Assembly (NCBI RefSeq): GCF_000708675.1 | Contig: NZ_JELR01000002.1 | Span: 620,001 to 684,000 of the forward strand | From: Microbulbifer sp. HZ11 | GTDB lineage: Bacteria; Pseudomonadota; Gammaproteobacteria; Pseudomonadales; Cellvibrionaceae | DNA length: 64,000 bases | Reading direction: 5' to 3' | Translations under genes and position numbers: made by a program | Notes under the pieces: model-generated | What the model was told of the DNA's origin: nothing | Database searches by the model: none | The model's input: the letters and a program-made list of their open reading frames with translations, nothing else | Part shown: positions 9,568 to 18,600 of the stretch, piece by piece | How the letters are laid out: each line of letters starts with the position of its first letter | How positions within the stretch are numbered: position 1 is the stretch's first letter

Positions 9568-9585
9568 TCCATAGTACTCTAAATA
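9568..9585. promoter_or_regulatory. EctR-like operator between ectA and ectR
   Basis: On the minus strand the sequence reads TATTTAGAGTACTATGGA. This is close to the pseudopalindrome reported for EctR1 of Methylomicrobium (as I recall it, TATTTAGT-GT-ACTATATA): two 8-bp half-sites around a central GT. A weaker related stretch (TTATTTACTGCTCTAAAC) lies at 9543-9560. The site sits 27 bp before the ATG of ectR and about 160 bp upstream of ectA, in a clearly AT-rich stretch, so it could control both genes. Confidence 0.6.
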
Positions 9586-9611
9586 TTAGCGAGGGTGCAA
9601 GGCCAAGCCTT

Positions 9612-10439
9612 ATGCAACTTGATCAGAACACAGCCAATTCCGGCGCCAGCAAAAAGCACCAGAATCAGGCGAAACCCGCGCAGGCAAAGGGCCGGCGCAC
9701 CATGGGCGGGCACGAAAATCCCTCTCCAGAGCCCCGGGCAAAAGTGTCGCCAGGTTCCACGCGAGAACCGACCGATGATTCAAAATCCGATTTCCAGCCC
9801 GTCTTCGACGGCCCGGCAATTGACAAAAGCGGCACAGAATCCAAAATCGGCCGCGGGCAAATAAGCCGCCGCGCCAGCCACCCCGATTTCAAGAGCCTGC
9901 TGCTGATGGATAAAATTGAAGAAGTATTGATCACCCTGCGCCGCCTGATCCGCGCCACCGACCTGCACTCCAAACAACTGGTGAAGACCGCCGGATTGAC
10001 CGCTCCGCAACTGCTCCTGTTGCAGGCGATTCGGGAACAGGGGCAGGTCACCATCGGCGCCCTGGCCAAGGAGATCAGCCTCAGCCAGGCCACGGTCACC
10101 ACCATTCTGGACCGACTGGAAAGGCGCGGCCTGGTGTACCGGGAGCGCTCATCGGAAGACAAGCGCAAGGTGCACGCCTACCTCACCGACAAGGGGGCCG
10201 ACATCATTCGCGACGCGCCAACCCCGCTACAGGAGCATTTCGTCAAACAATTTCGCGATCTGCGAGAGTGGGAGCAATCGATGATCATCTCCTCGCTGCA
10301 GCGAGTGGCCCTGATGATGGACGCGGAACACATCGACGCCTCTCCGGTACTGGACGTGGGCGACCTTGACCGCAAAGATGGCCGCAATCTGCCCGCCCAG
10401 GACACCACCAGACCCACAAAGAGCGACCACGAAAACTGA
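9612..10439 (+). CDS. ectR: MarR-family regulator of the ectoine operon (EctR-like)
   Basis: Winged-helix regulator divergent from ectABC-ask. The MarR domain runs from about residue 99 (MDKIEEVLITLRRLIRATDL), with HTH segments LTAPQLLLLQAIREQGQVTI, LAKEISLSQATVTTILDRLE and the wing RRGLVYRERSSEDKRKVHAY. The RRLIRATDLHS...AGLTAPQ stretch is characteristic of EctR1 proteins of methylotrophs and halophiles. Those are about 180 aa; here an N-terminal Pro/Lys/Ser-rich, probably disordered extension of about 98 residues is open in frame. The true start may be the ATG at 9906, though neither start has a strong ribosome site. EctR1 proteins repress their own and the ect promoter. Confidence 0.85.
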   Translation: MQLDQNTANSGASKKHQNQAKPAQAKGRRTMGGHENPSPEPRAKVSPGSTREPTDDSKSDFQPVFDGPAIDKSGTESKIGRGQISRRASHPDFKSLLLMDKIEEVLITLRRLIRATDLHSKQLVKTAGLTAPQLLLLQAIREQGQVTIGALAKEISLSQATVTTILDRLERRGLVYRERSSEDKRKVHAYLTDKGADIIRDAPTPLQEHFVKQFRDLREWEQSMIISSLQRVALMMDAEHIDASPVLDVGDLDRKDGRNLPAQDTTRPTKSDHEN

Positions 10440-10962
10440 ACAGCTGGCGCAAAAATCACACGTTGAGTCCCGCGCCAGTGCAAGGTTTGTTCTATTTCGT
10501 AACAATTCTCATCCAATCATTGCATTCAGGCTGCAGTCGGGTATAAATGGGGCGACAATACGAGGTGCCTCCTCGCCGGCTGCCCGACCCGTTTTCTGGC
10601 TGGCCAGCGGTAAGTGGGCACCAACTCAAGACAGCGGCGCACCGCACTGTCGCGGCAGACCAAAACGGCCCCTAAAGGCCAGAACCAACGATGGGTGGAC
10701 GCATTCCCTGCAGGAGTCATCTCTGGCAGGCACGGTGCCTACCCCCACACCCGCGATCGCGCCCCGGTGAAACCTACCGGCAAGAATCCGGTGAGAGCGG
10801 CAATAGCCCTCTCTTCATCCGAGCACATGGCCGTGCTCGGCAAAAAGCCACTCCGGCCGCCCTGTCTTGCAACTTCTGCATGGAATCCCGACCCCGCGAG
10901 TATCAGAACTGAGCGGGCATAGCGCAGGATTTCCAGACAGCTTTTTGGGGAATGGACTGAAC
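10440..10962 (+). other. Gene-free stretch between ectR and the FHA regulator gene
   Basis: About 520 bp with no convincing gene. It contains small hairpins, for example GAGCAC (10821-10826) with GTGCTC (10833-10838), and is GC-rich in its second half. It probably holds the end of the ectR transcript and the promoter and leader of the signalling locus; no known riboswitch was recognised. Confidence 0.5.
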
Positions 10963-11973
10963 ATGGCCTGCTTGCAACATCCTGACCGCGATCAACCGGT
11001 CTACCTGATGGCGCACCACACCGTCGGCCGCCGCCAGGGAGTCGCCGACACGCGCATTACACTGCCGGAGATCTCCGGCATCCACGCTGCCATCCAGTGG
11101 ACCGGCAGCCACTGGATTATCCGCGACCTCAGCCGCAACGGTACCTGGGTCAATGGTCAGCAGCTAATTCCCGCCAAAAACCAGCAACTGCAACTGGGCG
11201 ACAGACTGACGTTTGGCCGCGCCGCCAACCCGGAATGGGTGGTGGAGAACCTCGATCCCCCAGAAAACCTGCTAATCGATATGGAAACCGGTGAAGGCAT
11301 GCCGCTGGAGTCCTACCACCTGTTACCGGACGAACACGATCCTATTGCCAGCCTGCACTTCAACCCGGTCAACGGCGTGTGGATCTACGACATTCTCGAT
11401 TGCGCGGAAAACCGCGACAGCGCCAGAGTCGTCAACCACGGCGCACGCATCGATTGCGCCCGCAGCAGCTGGCAACTGTTCCTCGGCAACAGCCAGAGCA
11501 CCACTACCGAGCTGTCATTCAAGAACCTGTGCATCTCTGATTTTCGCCTGCGCTATACCGTAAGCCATCACGAGGAGCACGTGCAGCTGCAGCTGGCCAA
11601 AGACGAAATGAAGCTGGACCTGGCTGCGCGCTCACACAATTACCTGCTGCTGTACCTGGCGCGCGCGCGTATCCGCGATATCCAGCGCGGTGTGGATGAG
11701 GCAGATCAGGGCTGGGTCGCCATCGACCTCGCCACCCGTGAACTGGGCATTACCGTCAACCACCTGAACACCCAGATTTTCCGCGCCCGCAAACAGATTG
11801 CCGACAGCCTGCCAGACGCCATCGATACCTCGCGCCTGGTGGAGCGCCGCTCTTATGAGATGCGCCTGGGCTGCACGCAACTGGATATTTTCAAAGGCTC
11901 GCAAAAAGAAGAACTGGAAGCATCCACCGGCGAGTATCCGGTGCATGCGAGTATCGAAGGAGAGCCGGCATAA
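10963..11973 (+). CDS. FHA-domain protein with C-terminal helix-turn-helix-like region
   Basis: 336 aa from the ATG at 10963; the frame is open 32 codons further upstream but without a good start. N-terminal FHA phosphothreonine-binding domain, about residues 18-85: VGRRQG, ISGIHAAI and LSRNGTWVNG are the Gly-Arg, Ser-x-x-His and Asn-Gly signatures. The middle is a beta-rich unknown domain. About residues 225-285 (SHNYLLLYLARARIRDIQRG, LATRELGITVNHLNTQIFRA) look like a winged-helix output module. First gene of a phospho-signalling locus, 78 bp before a Ser/Thr kinase, and so a likely substrate or reader of kinase phosphorylation (inference). Confidence 0.85.
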   Translation: MACLQHPDRDQPVYLMAHHTVGRRQGVADTRITLPEISGIHAAIQWTGSHWIIRDLSRNGTWVNGQQLIPAKNQQLQLGDRLTFGRAANPEWVVENLDPPENLLIDMETGEGMPLESYHLLPDEHDPIASLHFNPVNGVWIYDILDCAENRDSARVVNHGARIDCARSSWQLFLGNSQSTTTELSFKNLCISDFRLRYTVSHHEEHVQLQLAKDEMKLDLAARSHNYLLLYLARARIRDIQRGVDEADQGWVAIDLATRELGITVNHLNTQIFRARKQIADSLPDAIDTSRLVERRSYEMRLGCTQLDIFKGSQKEELEASTGEYPVHASIEGEPA

Positions 11974-12051
11974 CACCGGCCTCCGGAGAGGACTAGAACT
12001 GAATCCACGGACGGCGGTTCTCCCGTAGATTTAATTACCGCAGTCAGCAAC

Positions 12052-14697
12052 ATGCAGTCAGAGCAGTTACCGTTTTATATCGGCCGTTATCACGCCACCG
12101 CCAGACTGGGTTCCGGCGGCATGGGAGTGGTGTACCTGGCCACCGATGAGCGCCTCAACCGCCAGGTTGCAATCAAGAAACTGCTCCGCAATCCCAACAG
12201 CGGCAACGCTGACGAACGCATCCGCCGTGAGGCTATGCTGCTCGCGCAACTCAATCACAACAACATTGTGCAGATCTACGATGTTGTCGATGAGAGCAGC
12301 GGTATCGCACTGGTTATGGAGTACGTCGATGGTTGCAACCTCGACCGCTGGAACCGGGAACGCTCCCCGGACCTGCTGCAGAAGCTGCAACTGCTCAAAC
12401 AGATCTGCACCGGACTCACCCGCGCTCACAGCGCCGGCATCATCCACCGCGATCTGAAAGCGGAAAACATCCTGGTGGACGGCAGTGGCACCATCAAGAT
12501 CACCGACTTCGGCATCGCCAAACACTGGCAGGAAGACAGCGATCTCACCCGCGAACAGCACGTCGCGGGCAGCTGGGGCGCCATGTCACCGGAACAGGCC
12601 CAGGGTAAACCCCTCGACAACCGTAGCGACCTCTTCTCCCTCGGCGTGCTGGCGTACCACCTACTGTGTGGGCAGAACCCGTTTGGGGACAACAACAGCC
12701 CCTATGTCATCGTTGATCGCATCGTAAAAAGTCCGCATCCCCCAGCTTTCAGACTGGCCCCAGAACTTCCCCCGGCCCTGAGCGACCTGCTGGACCGACT
12801 ACTGGCCAAACAACCGGAACAGCGCCCGCTGAACGCGGCTGCCGTCGCAACCGAGCTTGAAGTCCTGCTGACACAATTGCGCGGCAGCAATACCAGTTTT
12901 ACCCGCACCCACAGCCTGACCGCCACGGTAACGGCTGAGGATTTTTACCAGGCGCCCAAACGAAAACACCGCCTCACGCTGATAACAGGCACCCTCGGCC
13001 TATGTCTGCTGGCAACCGCAGCCGTGATCGTCGGGCTCAAGCATTTCTCCGGAGCGCAGGACGCGACTGCAGACAGCCGGTATATCGCGGTGCTGGAACC
13101 CCGGGAGAGCGCACAAACCACCAGCCGGGCGCAGCGCCTGCTTGCCGACAACGTGCGCAGCGCGCTCAAGCAGGGACTGTCCAATCGCCAGGGGCTCAGC
13201 CTGATTTCCTTTTCGGAATCCCACAGATTGCGCGGGCAACCTTTCTCTGTGCAGGCAAAAAGCCTCAGTGCCGACCTGCTGCTGGTGCCCAACCTGGACT
13301 GCGACACCGTCAACTGTGCCTTATCCCTGGAGCTGCTCGATAGTGAAACACTCACCGTGAAAGGCAGTCGCAGCACCCGACTGTCAATCGAGGAAAGCCT
13401 GGAAAGTCGCGCCCGCACCCTGCACCAACTTGACCACCTGCTCGCAGAATTTCCATCGCGCGCCAGCGATCAATCTCTGAAAATTGGCGCCAGTGACTAC
13501 CAGCAGTACCTGAAAGTCTACGAGAGCCGCAACGACCAATTGCATCAGGCAGAGCTGCTGGACCAACTGGAAGCCCTGCAGCAGCGTGCCAGTACATTTA
13601 CACCGATCTACGAACTGTACGCAGACATTGTCATCGACCGCGATTACAACACTGGCACTGCGGAAGCAGAAGAACGCTTCACTCGGTTTCTGCGCAAAGT
13701 GCCCGCCTCCCTGGCCGACGCCCCGGAAATTCTCGTAGGTGAGTTTCGTCATGCTACGCACATTCAGGATTTCACCCGCGCTGCCGAGCTACTTGAGCGC
13801 CTCAAGCTGACCCTGCCCAACAAAGCCACCTACTACTACCTCAGTGCGATCTATCACCACCGTCAGGGTAAGTACACCGAGGCCATACAGGAGATCGACA
13901 AGGCGCTGGCAATGCGCACCAGCTATATCTATCTCACCCAGAAAGCGAGTGCACAGACCCAAAATGGCGATATGCCCGGTGCTAACCGCACACTGAAAGA
14001 AGCACTCGACCTCAATCCACATTACCTCGATGCTATTTCCTTGCTTGCCGCCAACCTGCTGGATATGGGCCAGCCCGATGAGACCATTCGCCTTCTGACC
14101 GAAGTCGGCAGCGATAAAATAGGCCCCTTCGATCTATACAACCTGTGCCAGGCCTATTACATCAACAAGCAACTTTCTCAGGCCAATGATTGCTTCCAGC
14201 GGGTGGCGGATCTCTCGCCCCGAAACGCTGACCCGCTGATTTACCAGGCGAGAATTGCCAGTGATATGGGTCTGCCGGAAAAAGCCCGACGACTCGCCCA
14301 ACGCGCCGTGGACCTGACCGCCGACCGCGATGACTGGGAAGCGCTGCTGATGCGAGCCCGCGCCCAGGCCGAGCTGGGCCAGTCGGAAAAAGCGGTGGAG
14401 AACCTGCTGAAGATCCGCCGCAGCGCGCCGGATGATCTCTTCGTCAATTACGCCCAGGCCCAGGTGTATATCACCACCGGCGACCTGCTTTCCGCCAAGG
14501 TGCACATCCGCAACACCCTGGATTTGGGCATCTCGCCCATCTGGTATTGCACACCGCAGTTTGTCAAAATCTGCAGTCTGACCGCCTTCGACGACCTCCG
14601 GCTGCGATACCCTGGTCTCTGCGGCGGCGAACACAAGAACAAGCCGGACGGTGATTCCCAGATCGCCGCCAGTGGCGAAGCCAGCGCGAAGCTTTGA
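12052..14697 (+). CDS. Membrane Ser/Thr protein kinase with C-terminal TPR region (STPK1)
   Basis: 881 aa. Cytoplasmic Hanks-type kinase domain at about 12-272: Gly loop GSGGMGVVYLA (20-30), catalytic Lys42, HRDLKAEN with HRD at 132-134, DFG at 152-154, and MSPEQAQGKPLDNRSDLFSLG in the activation and alpha-F region. One transmembrane helix at about 307-328 (LITGTLGLCLLATAAVIVGL). The rest is probably periplasmic: an alpha/beta part (about 340-460), then many TPR-like repeats (KATYYYLSAIYHHRQGKYTE, PFDLYNLCQAYYINKQLSQA). PknB-like layout in which the TPR part probably senses a ligand or partner. All catalytic residues are present. Confidence 0.93.
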   Translation: MQSEQLPFYIGRYHATARLGSGGMGVVYLATDERLNRQVAIKKLLRNPNSGNADERIRREAMLLAQLNHNNIVQIYDVVDESSGIALVMEYVDGCNLDRWNRERSPDLLQKLQLLKQICTGLTRAHSAGIIHRDLKAENILVDGSGTIKITDFGIAKHWQEDSDLTREQHVAGSWGAMSPEQAQGKPLDNRSDLFSLGVLAYHLLCGQNPFGDNNSPYVIVDRIVKSPHPPAFRLAPELPPALSDLLDRLLAKQPEQRPLNAAAVATELEVLLTQLRGSNTSFTRTHSLTATVTAEDFYQAPKRKHRLTLITGTLGLCLLATAAVIVGLKHFSGAQDATADSRYIAVLEPRESAQTTSRAQRLLADNVRSALKQGLSNRQGLSLISFSESHRLRGQPFSVQAKSLSADLLLVPNLDCDTVNCALSLELLDSETLTVKGSRSTRLSIEESLESRARTLHQLDHLLAEFPSRASDQSLKIGASDYQQYLKVYESRNDQLHQAELLDQLEALQQRASTFTPIYELYADIVIDRDYNTGTAEAEERFTRFLRKVPASLADAPEILVGEFRHATHIQDFTRAAELLERLKLTLPNKATYYYLSAIYHHRQGKYTEAIQEIDKALAMRTSYIYLTQKASAQTQNGDMPGANRTLKEALDLNPHYLDAISLLAANLLDMGQPDETIRLLTEVGSDKIGPFDLYNLCQAYYINKQLSQANDCFQRVADLSPRNADPLIYQARIASDMGLPEKARRLAQRAVDLTADRDDWEALLMRARAQAELGQSEKAVENLLKIRRSAPDDLFVNYAQAQVYITTGDLLSAKVHIRNTLDLGISPIWYCTPQFVKICSLTAFDDLRLRYPGLCGGEHKNKPDGDSQIAASGEASAKL

Positions 14698-14812
14698 TCG
14701 CATTACCGATCCACTCTTCTGCGCTCCGGCGCGCCCGTTTTTGATGTTCGTGTTTCCTATGTGGGCCCAGCGGTAACGGGTCCGGGCTCAATCACAACAA
14801 GAACACACGCAG

Positions 14813-17425
14813 ATGGACATTGCCGACTCCGAGGTTGCACCGCAATCTCCCGCAACCGATACGCCGCAGCTGAGCGACCGCTACCAGATCCTGAGCACCC
14901 TCGGGGCCGGCGGCATGGGCGTGGTCTACCTGGCGGAAGACCGCAAGCTGCACCGGCGGGTGGCGGTCAAGCGGCTCAAGGCCGACGCCGCAAGCGACAA
15001 TGCCCACCAGCGCATCCAGCAGGAAGCGCGCCTGCTCGCCCAGCTCAACCACCCCAATATTGTCGCCCTGCACGATGTACTGGAAGACACCCTGGACAAT
15101 GGCGGCCGCAGCGTTGCCCTGGTGATGGAATATATCGAGGGCACGACCCTGCGCGCCTGGATGCGTGAGCGCACCCCCAACCTGCAACAGAAACTCAGCC
15201 TGCTGATGCAGATCTGCCAGGGACTGCAGCAGGCCCACGACCTCGGCATCATTCACCGGGACCTGAAGTCCGACAATATCCTGATTGCGGAAAACGCCAA
15301 GGGCGAACCGGTGGCCAAGATCACCGACTTCGGCATCGCCAAATCCCAGCAGCTGGACGAGCAGACCCTGACTGCGGAAAACCAGCTGGCCGGCACCATC
15401 ACCGCCATGTCGCCGGAACAGATCCTCGGCAAAGCCCTGGATGCCCGCAGCGACCTGTTCAGCCTTGGCACCATCGCCTACGAGCTGCTCACCGGCAGCC
15501 GCCCCTTCGGCAAAAACGACACCGGTGCCCTGGCTATGGCCCACCGCGTCACCAACGACCCGCACACCCCGCCGCAACAGGCCTGGGCCGGTATCCCCGA
15601 ACCCCTGGCAATCCTGCTGGACAAGCTGCTTGCGAAAGATCCGGCGATGCGCCCGCAGAGTGCGCAGATTGTGTATCAGGGCTTTGCCCTGCTGCATAAA
15701 CAGGGGCTGGAGGCCGAAAGCGAAGACTACACCGCGACGCTGACCGACCTGTTTACCCACCACAAAGTCAAAAGCCGCCGCCGCTGGCAGCGGGCGCTGG
15801 CGGTTGTTGCCGCCGCACTGGTTTTGAGTACCGGGGGTTACTGGGGTTGGAAGGAATTCACCCGACTGGAACCGCAGTATATTGCGGTGATGCCAGTGGA
15901 GATTAATGGGGAGATTCGCGGGGAGGAGAATGCCAAGGCGTTGACCAAGACTATGGTGCGGCAGGCGTTGATGAATTCGGTCTCGCAATTGAAGGCGAGT
16001 GCGTTGGTGAGTTTTGAGCCTAAGGAGGGGATGGACTTTGAGGCACAGCTGCAAAAGCTGAAGGACAAGGGGGTTACCGATGCCCTGTTTGCGCAACTCG
16101 AGTGTGCAGAGATTCGGTGTAATATTGAAATTCAACGATTAGCGCCCCAAAACAGCTATATCAAACAGCAACAAGGCTTTACATTCCTTACAGATAAAGC
16201 CCAAGAGGCGCAATACCGAACCAGTAACAGCGCTGCCAAGTTATTCGCCCCGGCCTACCAGCGCGGAGATCCCTCTCTAGCTACAATGTCCGATGACGAC
16301 TACAAGCGATATCTAGATGTACTGAGTCGAATGGAGGCCAAGGAACTCGGTGAAAATGATCTCAACGATTTATTCACGTTGAGCAATCGCTACCCTCGCA
16401 ATATATATATCTACCAAGGCTTATCGGATACAGCTGCTCGTTTATTCGTCCTCCACAACCAAAAAGAGCACATAGAGCTTGCATTGCGAGCACTGGATCG
16501 AGGCGAGGAACAAGGAGTAGACAAGTCCATTACATATCGCTTGAAACTACTCCTATATAGTTTGAGTGACTATTCAGACCAATATCAGGACCTAGTTAAA
16601 CGGCTTGAAGAAATGAAGATGCCGGCTGCCGAACTTATGTATCAACGTGCACGCTATTTCTATCGTAGCGGAAAGTATGCAGATGCAGTGGATAGCTCAC
16701 TAAACGCCTACAAGCTAAACCCATCTGCCGCGTCGCTCTATCTTGCAGCAATATCGCAAGGAGCGATGGGCAACTACGACGCGTCCAGAAATACTCTGAA
16801 GCAACTAACCGAGAAACACCCTAAACACTGGTCCTCTTTTTCAGCATTGGGCGTAATTGAATTAGAACTTGGAAACTTGGAAGCTGCAGAAAAAGCAATA
16901 ACGTCGATACCTGAACCATTAAGGGGATGGAGAACCAAATCGAACCTAGCTGTTGCATATATGCTGAGAAAAAATTATCAATCTGCGGATCGCCAATTTA
17001 GAGCAGTACTTCAGGTTTCCGAAAATGATGTTCCAACTCTTGGTCAACTAGCCGAAGTTAAGCTTGCTTTAGGGGATCAAAAAGAAGCCATGAAAATATT
17101 CACTAAAGTTATAGAAATAACTAACGGGACATCAAACCAAGAACTCCGGCGTTATCGTGCTTTGGCACACGCAAATGTAGGCAACATTGAAGAAGCGATA
17201 AGCATAATTACAGATTTAGTTCGAGTCGCTCCTGACGACACATATCACAAACATGCCGCAAGCCAAATTTATGCTTTGGCGCAGGAATGGAGATCAGCAA
17301 GCGTTTACGTAGCAGAGTTACTCGCTCAGGGCATGAGCACCGCATGGTTCAAGCTACCAGCTCACCAGCAACTTTGTACTCAGCCCCTTGCTTCTACGCC
17401 AGTGAAAAGTGCAATTTGTGACTAA
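14813..17425 (+). CDS. Membrane Ser/Thr protein kinase with C-terminal TPR region (STPK2)
   Basis: 870 aa paralogue of the preceding kinase, 115 bp downstream. Kinase domain at about 24-300: Gly loop GAGGMGVVYLA (31-41), Lys53, HRD at 148-150 (HRDLKSDN), DFG at 172-174, MSPEQILGKALDARSDLFSL. One transmembrane helix near 326-342 (ALAVVAAALVLSTGGYW), then a Cys-containing alpha/beta part and TPR-like repeats (AELMYQRARYFYRSGKYADA). From about 16120 (residue 437) to the stop, base composition and codon choice shift sharply to A+T-rich, unlike the GC-rich kinase half and unlike STPK1. The sensor half may have been replaced by recombination. Catalytic residues are intact. Confidence 0.93.
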   Translation: MDIADSEVAPQSPATDTPQLSDRYQILSTLGAGGMGVVYLAEDRKLHRRVAVKRLKADAASDNAHQRIQQEARLLAQLNHPNIVALHDVLEDTLDNGGRSVALVMEYIEGTTLRAWMRERTPNLQQKLSLLMQICQGLQQAHDLGIIHRDLKSDNILIAENAKGEPVAKITDFGIAKSQQLDEQTLTAENQLAGTITAMSPEQILGKALDARSDLFSLGTIAYELLTGSRPFGKNDTGALAMAHRVTNDPHTPPQQAWAGIPEPLAILLDKLLAKDPAMRPQSAQIVYQGFALLHKQGLEAESEDYTATLTDLFTHHKVKSRRRWQRALAVVAAALVLSTGGYWGWKEFTRLEPQYIAVMPVEINGEIRGEENAKALTKTMVRQALMNSVSQLKASALVSFEPKEGMDFEAQLQKLKDKGVTDALFAQLECAEIRCNIEIQRLAPQNSYIKQQQGFTFLTDKAQEAQYRTSNSAAKLFAPAYQRGDPSLATMSDDDYKRYLDVLSRMEAKELGENDLNDLFTLSNRYPRNIYIYQGLSDTAARLFVLHNQKEHIELALRALDRGEEQGVDKSITYRLKLLLYSLSDYSDQYQDLVKRLEEMKMPAAELMYQRARYFYRSGKYADAVDSSLNAYKLNPSAASLYLAAISQGAMGNYDASRNTLKQLTEKHPKHWSSFSALGVIELELGNLEAAEKAITSIPEPLRGWRTKSNLAVAYMLRKNYQSADRQFRAVLQVSENDVPTLGQLAEVKLALGDQKEAMKIFTKVIEITNGTSNQELRRYRALAHANVGNIEEAISIITDLVRVAPDDTYHKHAASQIYALAQEWRSASVYVAELLAQGMSTAWFKLPAHQQLCTQPLASTPVKSAICD

Positions 17426-17923
17426 TTAGAGAGGCTCGAATCTAGCTTGAGGATCTCCAGAAACAAAATGCATACCACCATCAACGGCTTCACACAGCCA
17501 TAGGAAACTAAAGTTATCCGGCTTATTCTCTTTATCCTTGATAACGATTTTTAGCTCGGTATAGCGCCCATTCACCCGCTTGGCAGTCGTTTTGAACTGG
17601 TGTTTGAAGTCCGGACTGAGCGCCAGGATACCGTCCAGTTTACGGTTGGTGCTCAGAGCAAACTCCAGATCACGCCCCGGCACGGCGGAGAGATCGAGGG
17701 TAAGGTTGATCACCACCTTGCCCCCGCGACCGCCAAATTTAAAGTCCATATTGCCAAACAGTTCGTTCGGATTGCACTTCTCATAAAAAGGCCAGTACTG
17801 TGCGGTACCATTTTCGGGCTCTACCGGGCGCAGCATCATATCGATCTCCATGCCTTCCGCCGGCACGTCAACCACCAGCTCCGGCAAGGAGTCGCAATAA
17901 TTATCCACTTCTGCTTTGTTCAT
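17426..17923 (-). CDS. Hypothetical protein, 165 aa
   Basis: Convergent with STPK2 and abutting its stop codon. Start ATG at 17923 (MNKAEVDNYCD) chosen because ATAGGGAT lies just upstream; the frame is open to 17992. No signal peptide or membrane helix. Probably mainly beta strands (GGKVVINLTLDLS, YTELKIVIKDKE). It ends in SGDPQARFEP, a DP...EP pair that recalls the uncharacterised Pfam DP-EP family; that link is tentative. The 3' quarter shares the A+T-rich composition of the end of STPK2. The structured RNA candidate terminates 169 bp upstream of the start on the same strand. Confidence 0.7.
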   Translation of the reverse strand: MNKAEVDNYCDSLPELVVDVPAEGMEIDMMLRPVEPENGTAQYWPFYEKCNPNELFGNMDFKFGGRGGKVVINLTLDLSAVPGRDLEFALSTNRKLDGILALSPDFKHQFKTTAKRVNGRYTELKIVIKDKENKPDNFSFLWLCEAVDGGMHFVSGDPQARFEPL

Positions 17924-18091
17924 GTTGTCATCCCTATAATTGTAATCAGCGAGCGATTGCTCACCTGCCCTGCAAACCACCCAGGGGATCAATGGTCTTG
18001 GAAAATATCTGAATCAGACGCAGACTCAGGACGAGAACTGCGTCACATAGCTTACTGCAACCGGTTGGCGGGTTTCCAGAACACTTTGATT

Positions 18092-18126
18092 AAAAAAAAC
18101 CGGCAGTAAGCAAGCTTACTGCCGGT
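18092..18126 (-). terminator. Intrinsic terminator of the structured RNA candidate
   Basis: On the minus strand, ACCGGCAGTAAGC pairs perfectly with GCTTACTGCCGGT, followed by eight U residues (A8 at 18092-18099 on the plus strand). It is one of the strongest terminators in the window, and no protein gene ends just upstream of it on that strand. Confidence 0.9.
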
Positions 18127-18600
18127 GATAATCAGATGGTCCCAGCCATCTACGGTTACAACAACACTATCAAGAGCGAAATGAGGCATCCGTGCCTCTG
18201 TCAGGCCCTTCCACGATCCCGGCTTCCTAGGCTCTGTGGTTACCGGGCCGGCCTGACGGTTCGGCTTGCGCCGAAGTCTTCCTGATCTGGTTACCTGCCG
18301 CCTAGGCTCTGCGGAGACAGGTAACTACCAATCCTTTGGTGAGGGCTTGCCCACACTAAATTCGACAATCTCGTCCCTGCGGTTGCCCCCCACTGGGCGG
18401 CTATCGAATTTAGTGTGAGCAAGCCCGGCTGAAGATCGCGTTGCTGCTGCCGGTGTGGAAAGCAAATTCCATCGCCTTCCTTGTTCCACCTTCCATGATG
18501 GGCACCGGTACCAGGGTGTCTGCAATCCACCGCGCCGCGGCTCCTGTGACGGCCGGGCATCGCGTCCCCTTCAACCTTGAGGTGAAATTTACGGATTTCG
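18092..18600 (-). ncRNA. Candidate long structured RNA, about 500 nt
   Basis: Read on the minus strand: a series of strong helices ending in an intrinsic terminator. Seen: 23-bp stem (18404-18426 with 18343-18365); stem GTTACCTG/CAGGTAAC (18318-18325 with 18290-18297) closing a loop with CAGAGCCTAGG; hairpin TTCGGC-GCAA-GCCGAA (18260-18275) with a GNRA tetraloop; stem GTCAGGCC/GGCCTGAC (18250-18257 with 18200-18207) enclosing a second CAGAGCCTAGG loop; hairpins at 18183-18198 and 18134-18151. CCUAGG is self-complementary, so the two loops could kiss within one molecule or between molecules. No RNase P, tmRNA, 6S, SRP or riboswitch signature was recognised. The 5' end is approximate. Confidence 0.55.

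Noticed and set aside
14792..16135. 447-codon minus-strand frame opposite the second kinase
   Set aside because: Covers only the GC-rich part of the kinase gene and ends where composition changes, as expected for a shadow frame.
18092..18600. RNase P RNA, tmRNA, 6S RNA, SRP RNA or a cobalamin riboswitch as identity of the structured RNA
   Set aside because: The conserved sequences of these families (for example GAGGAAAGUCCGGGC for RNase P or a CCA-ending tRNA-like part for tmRNA) are not present on either strand.
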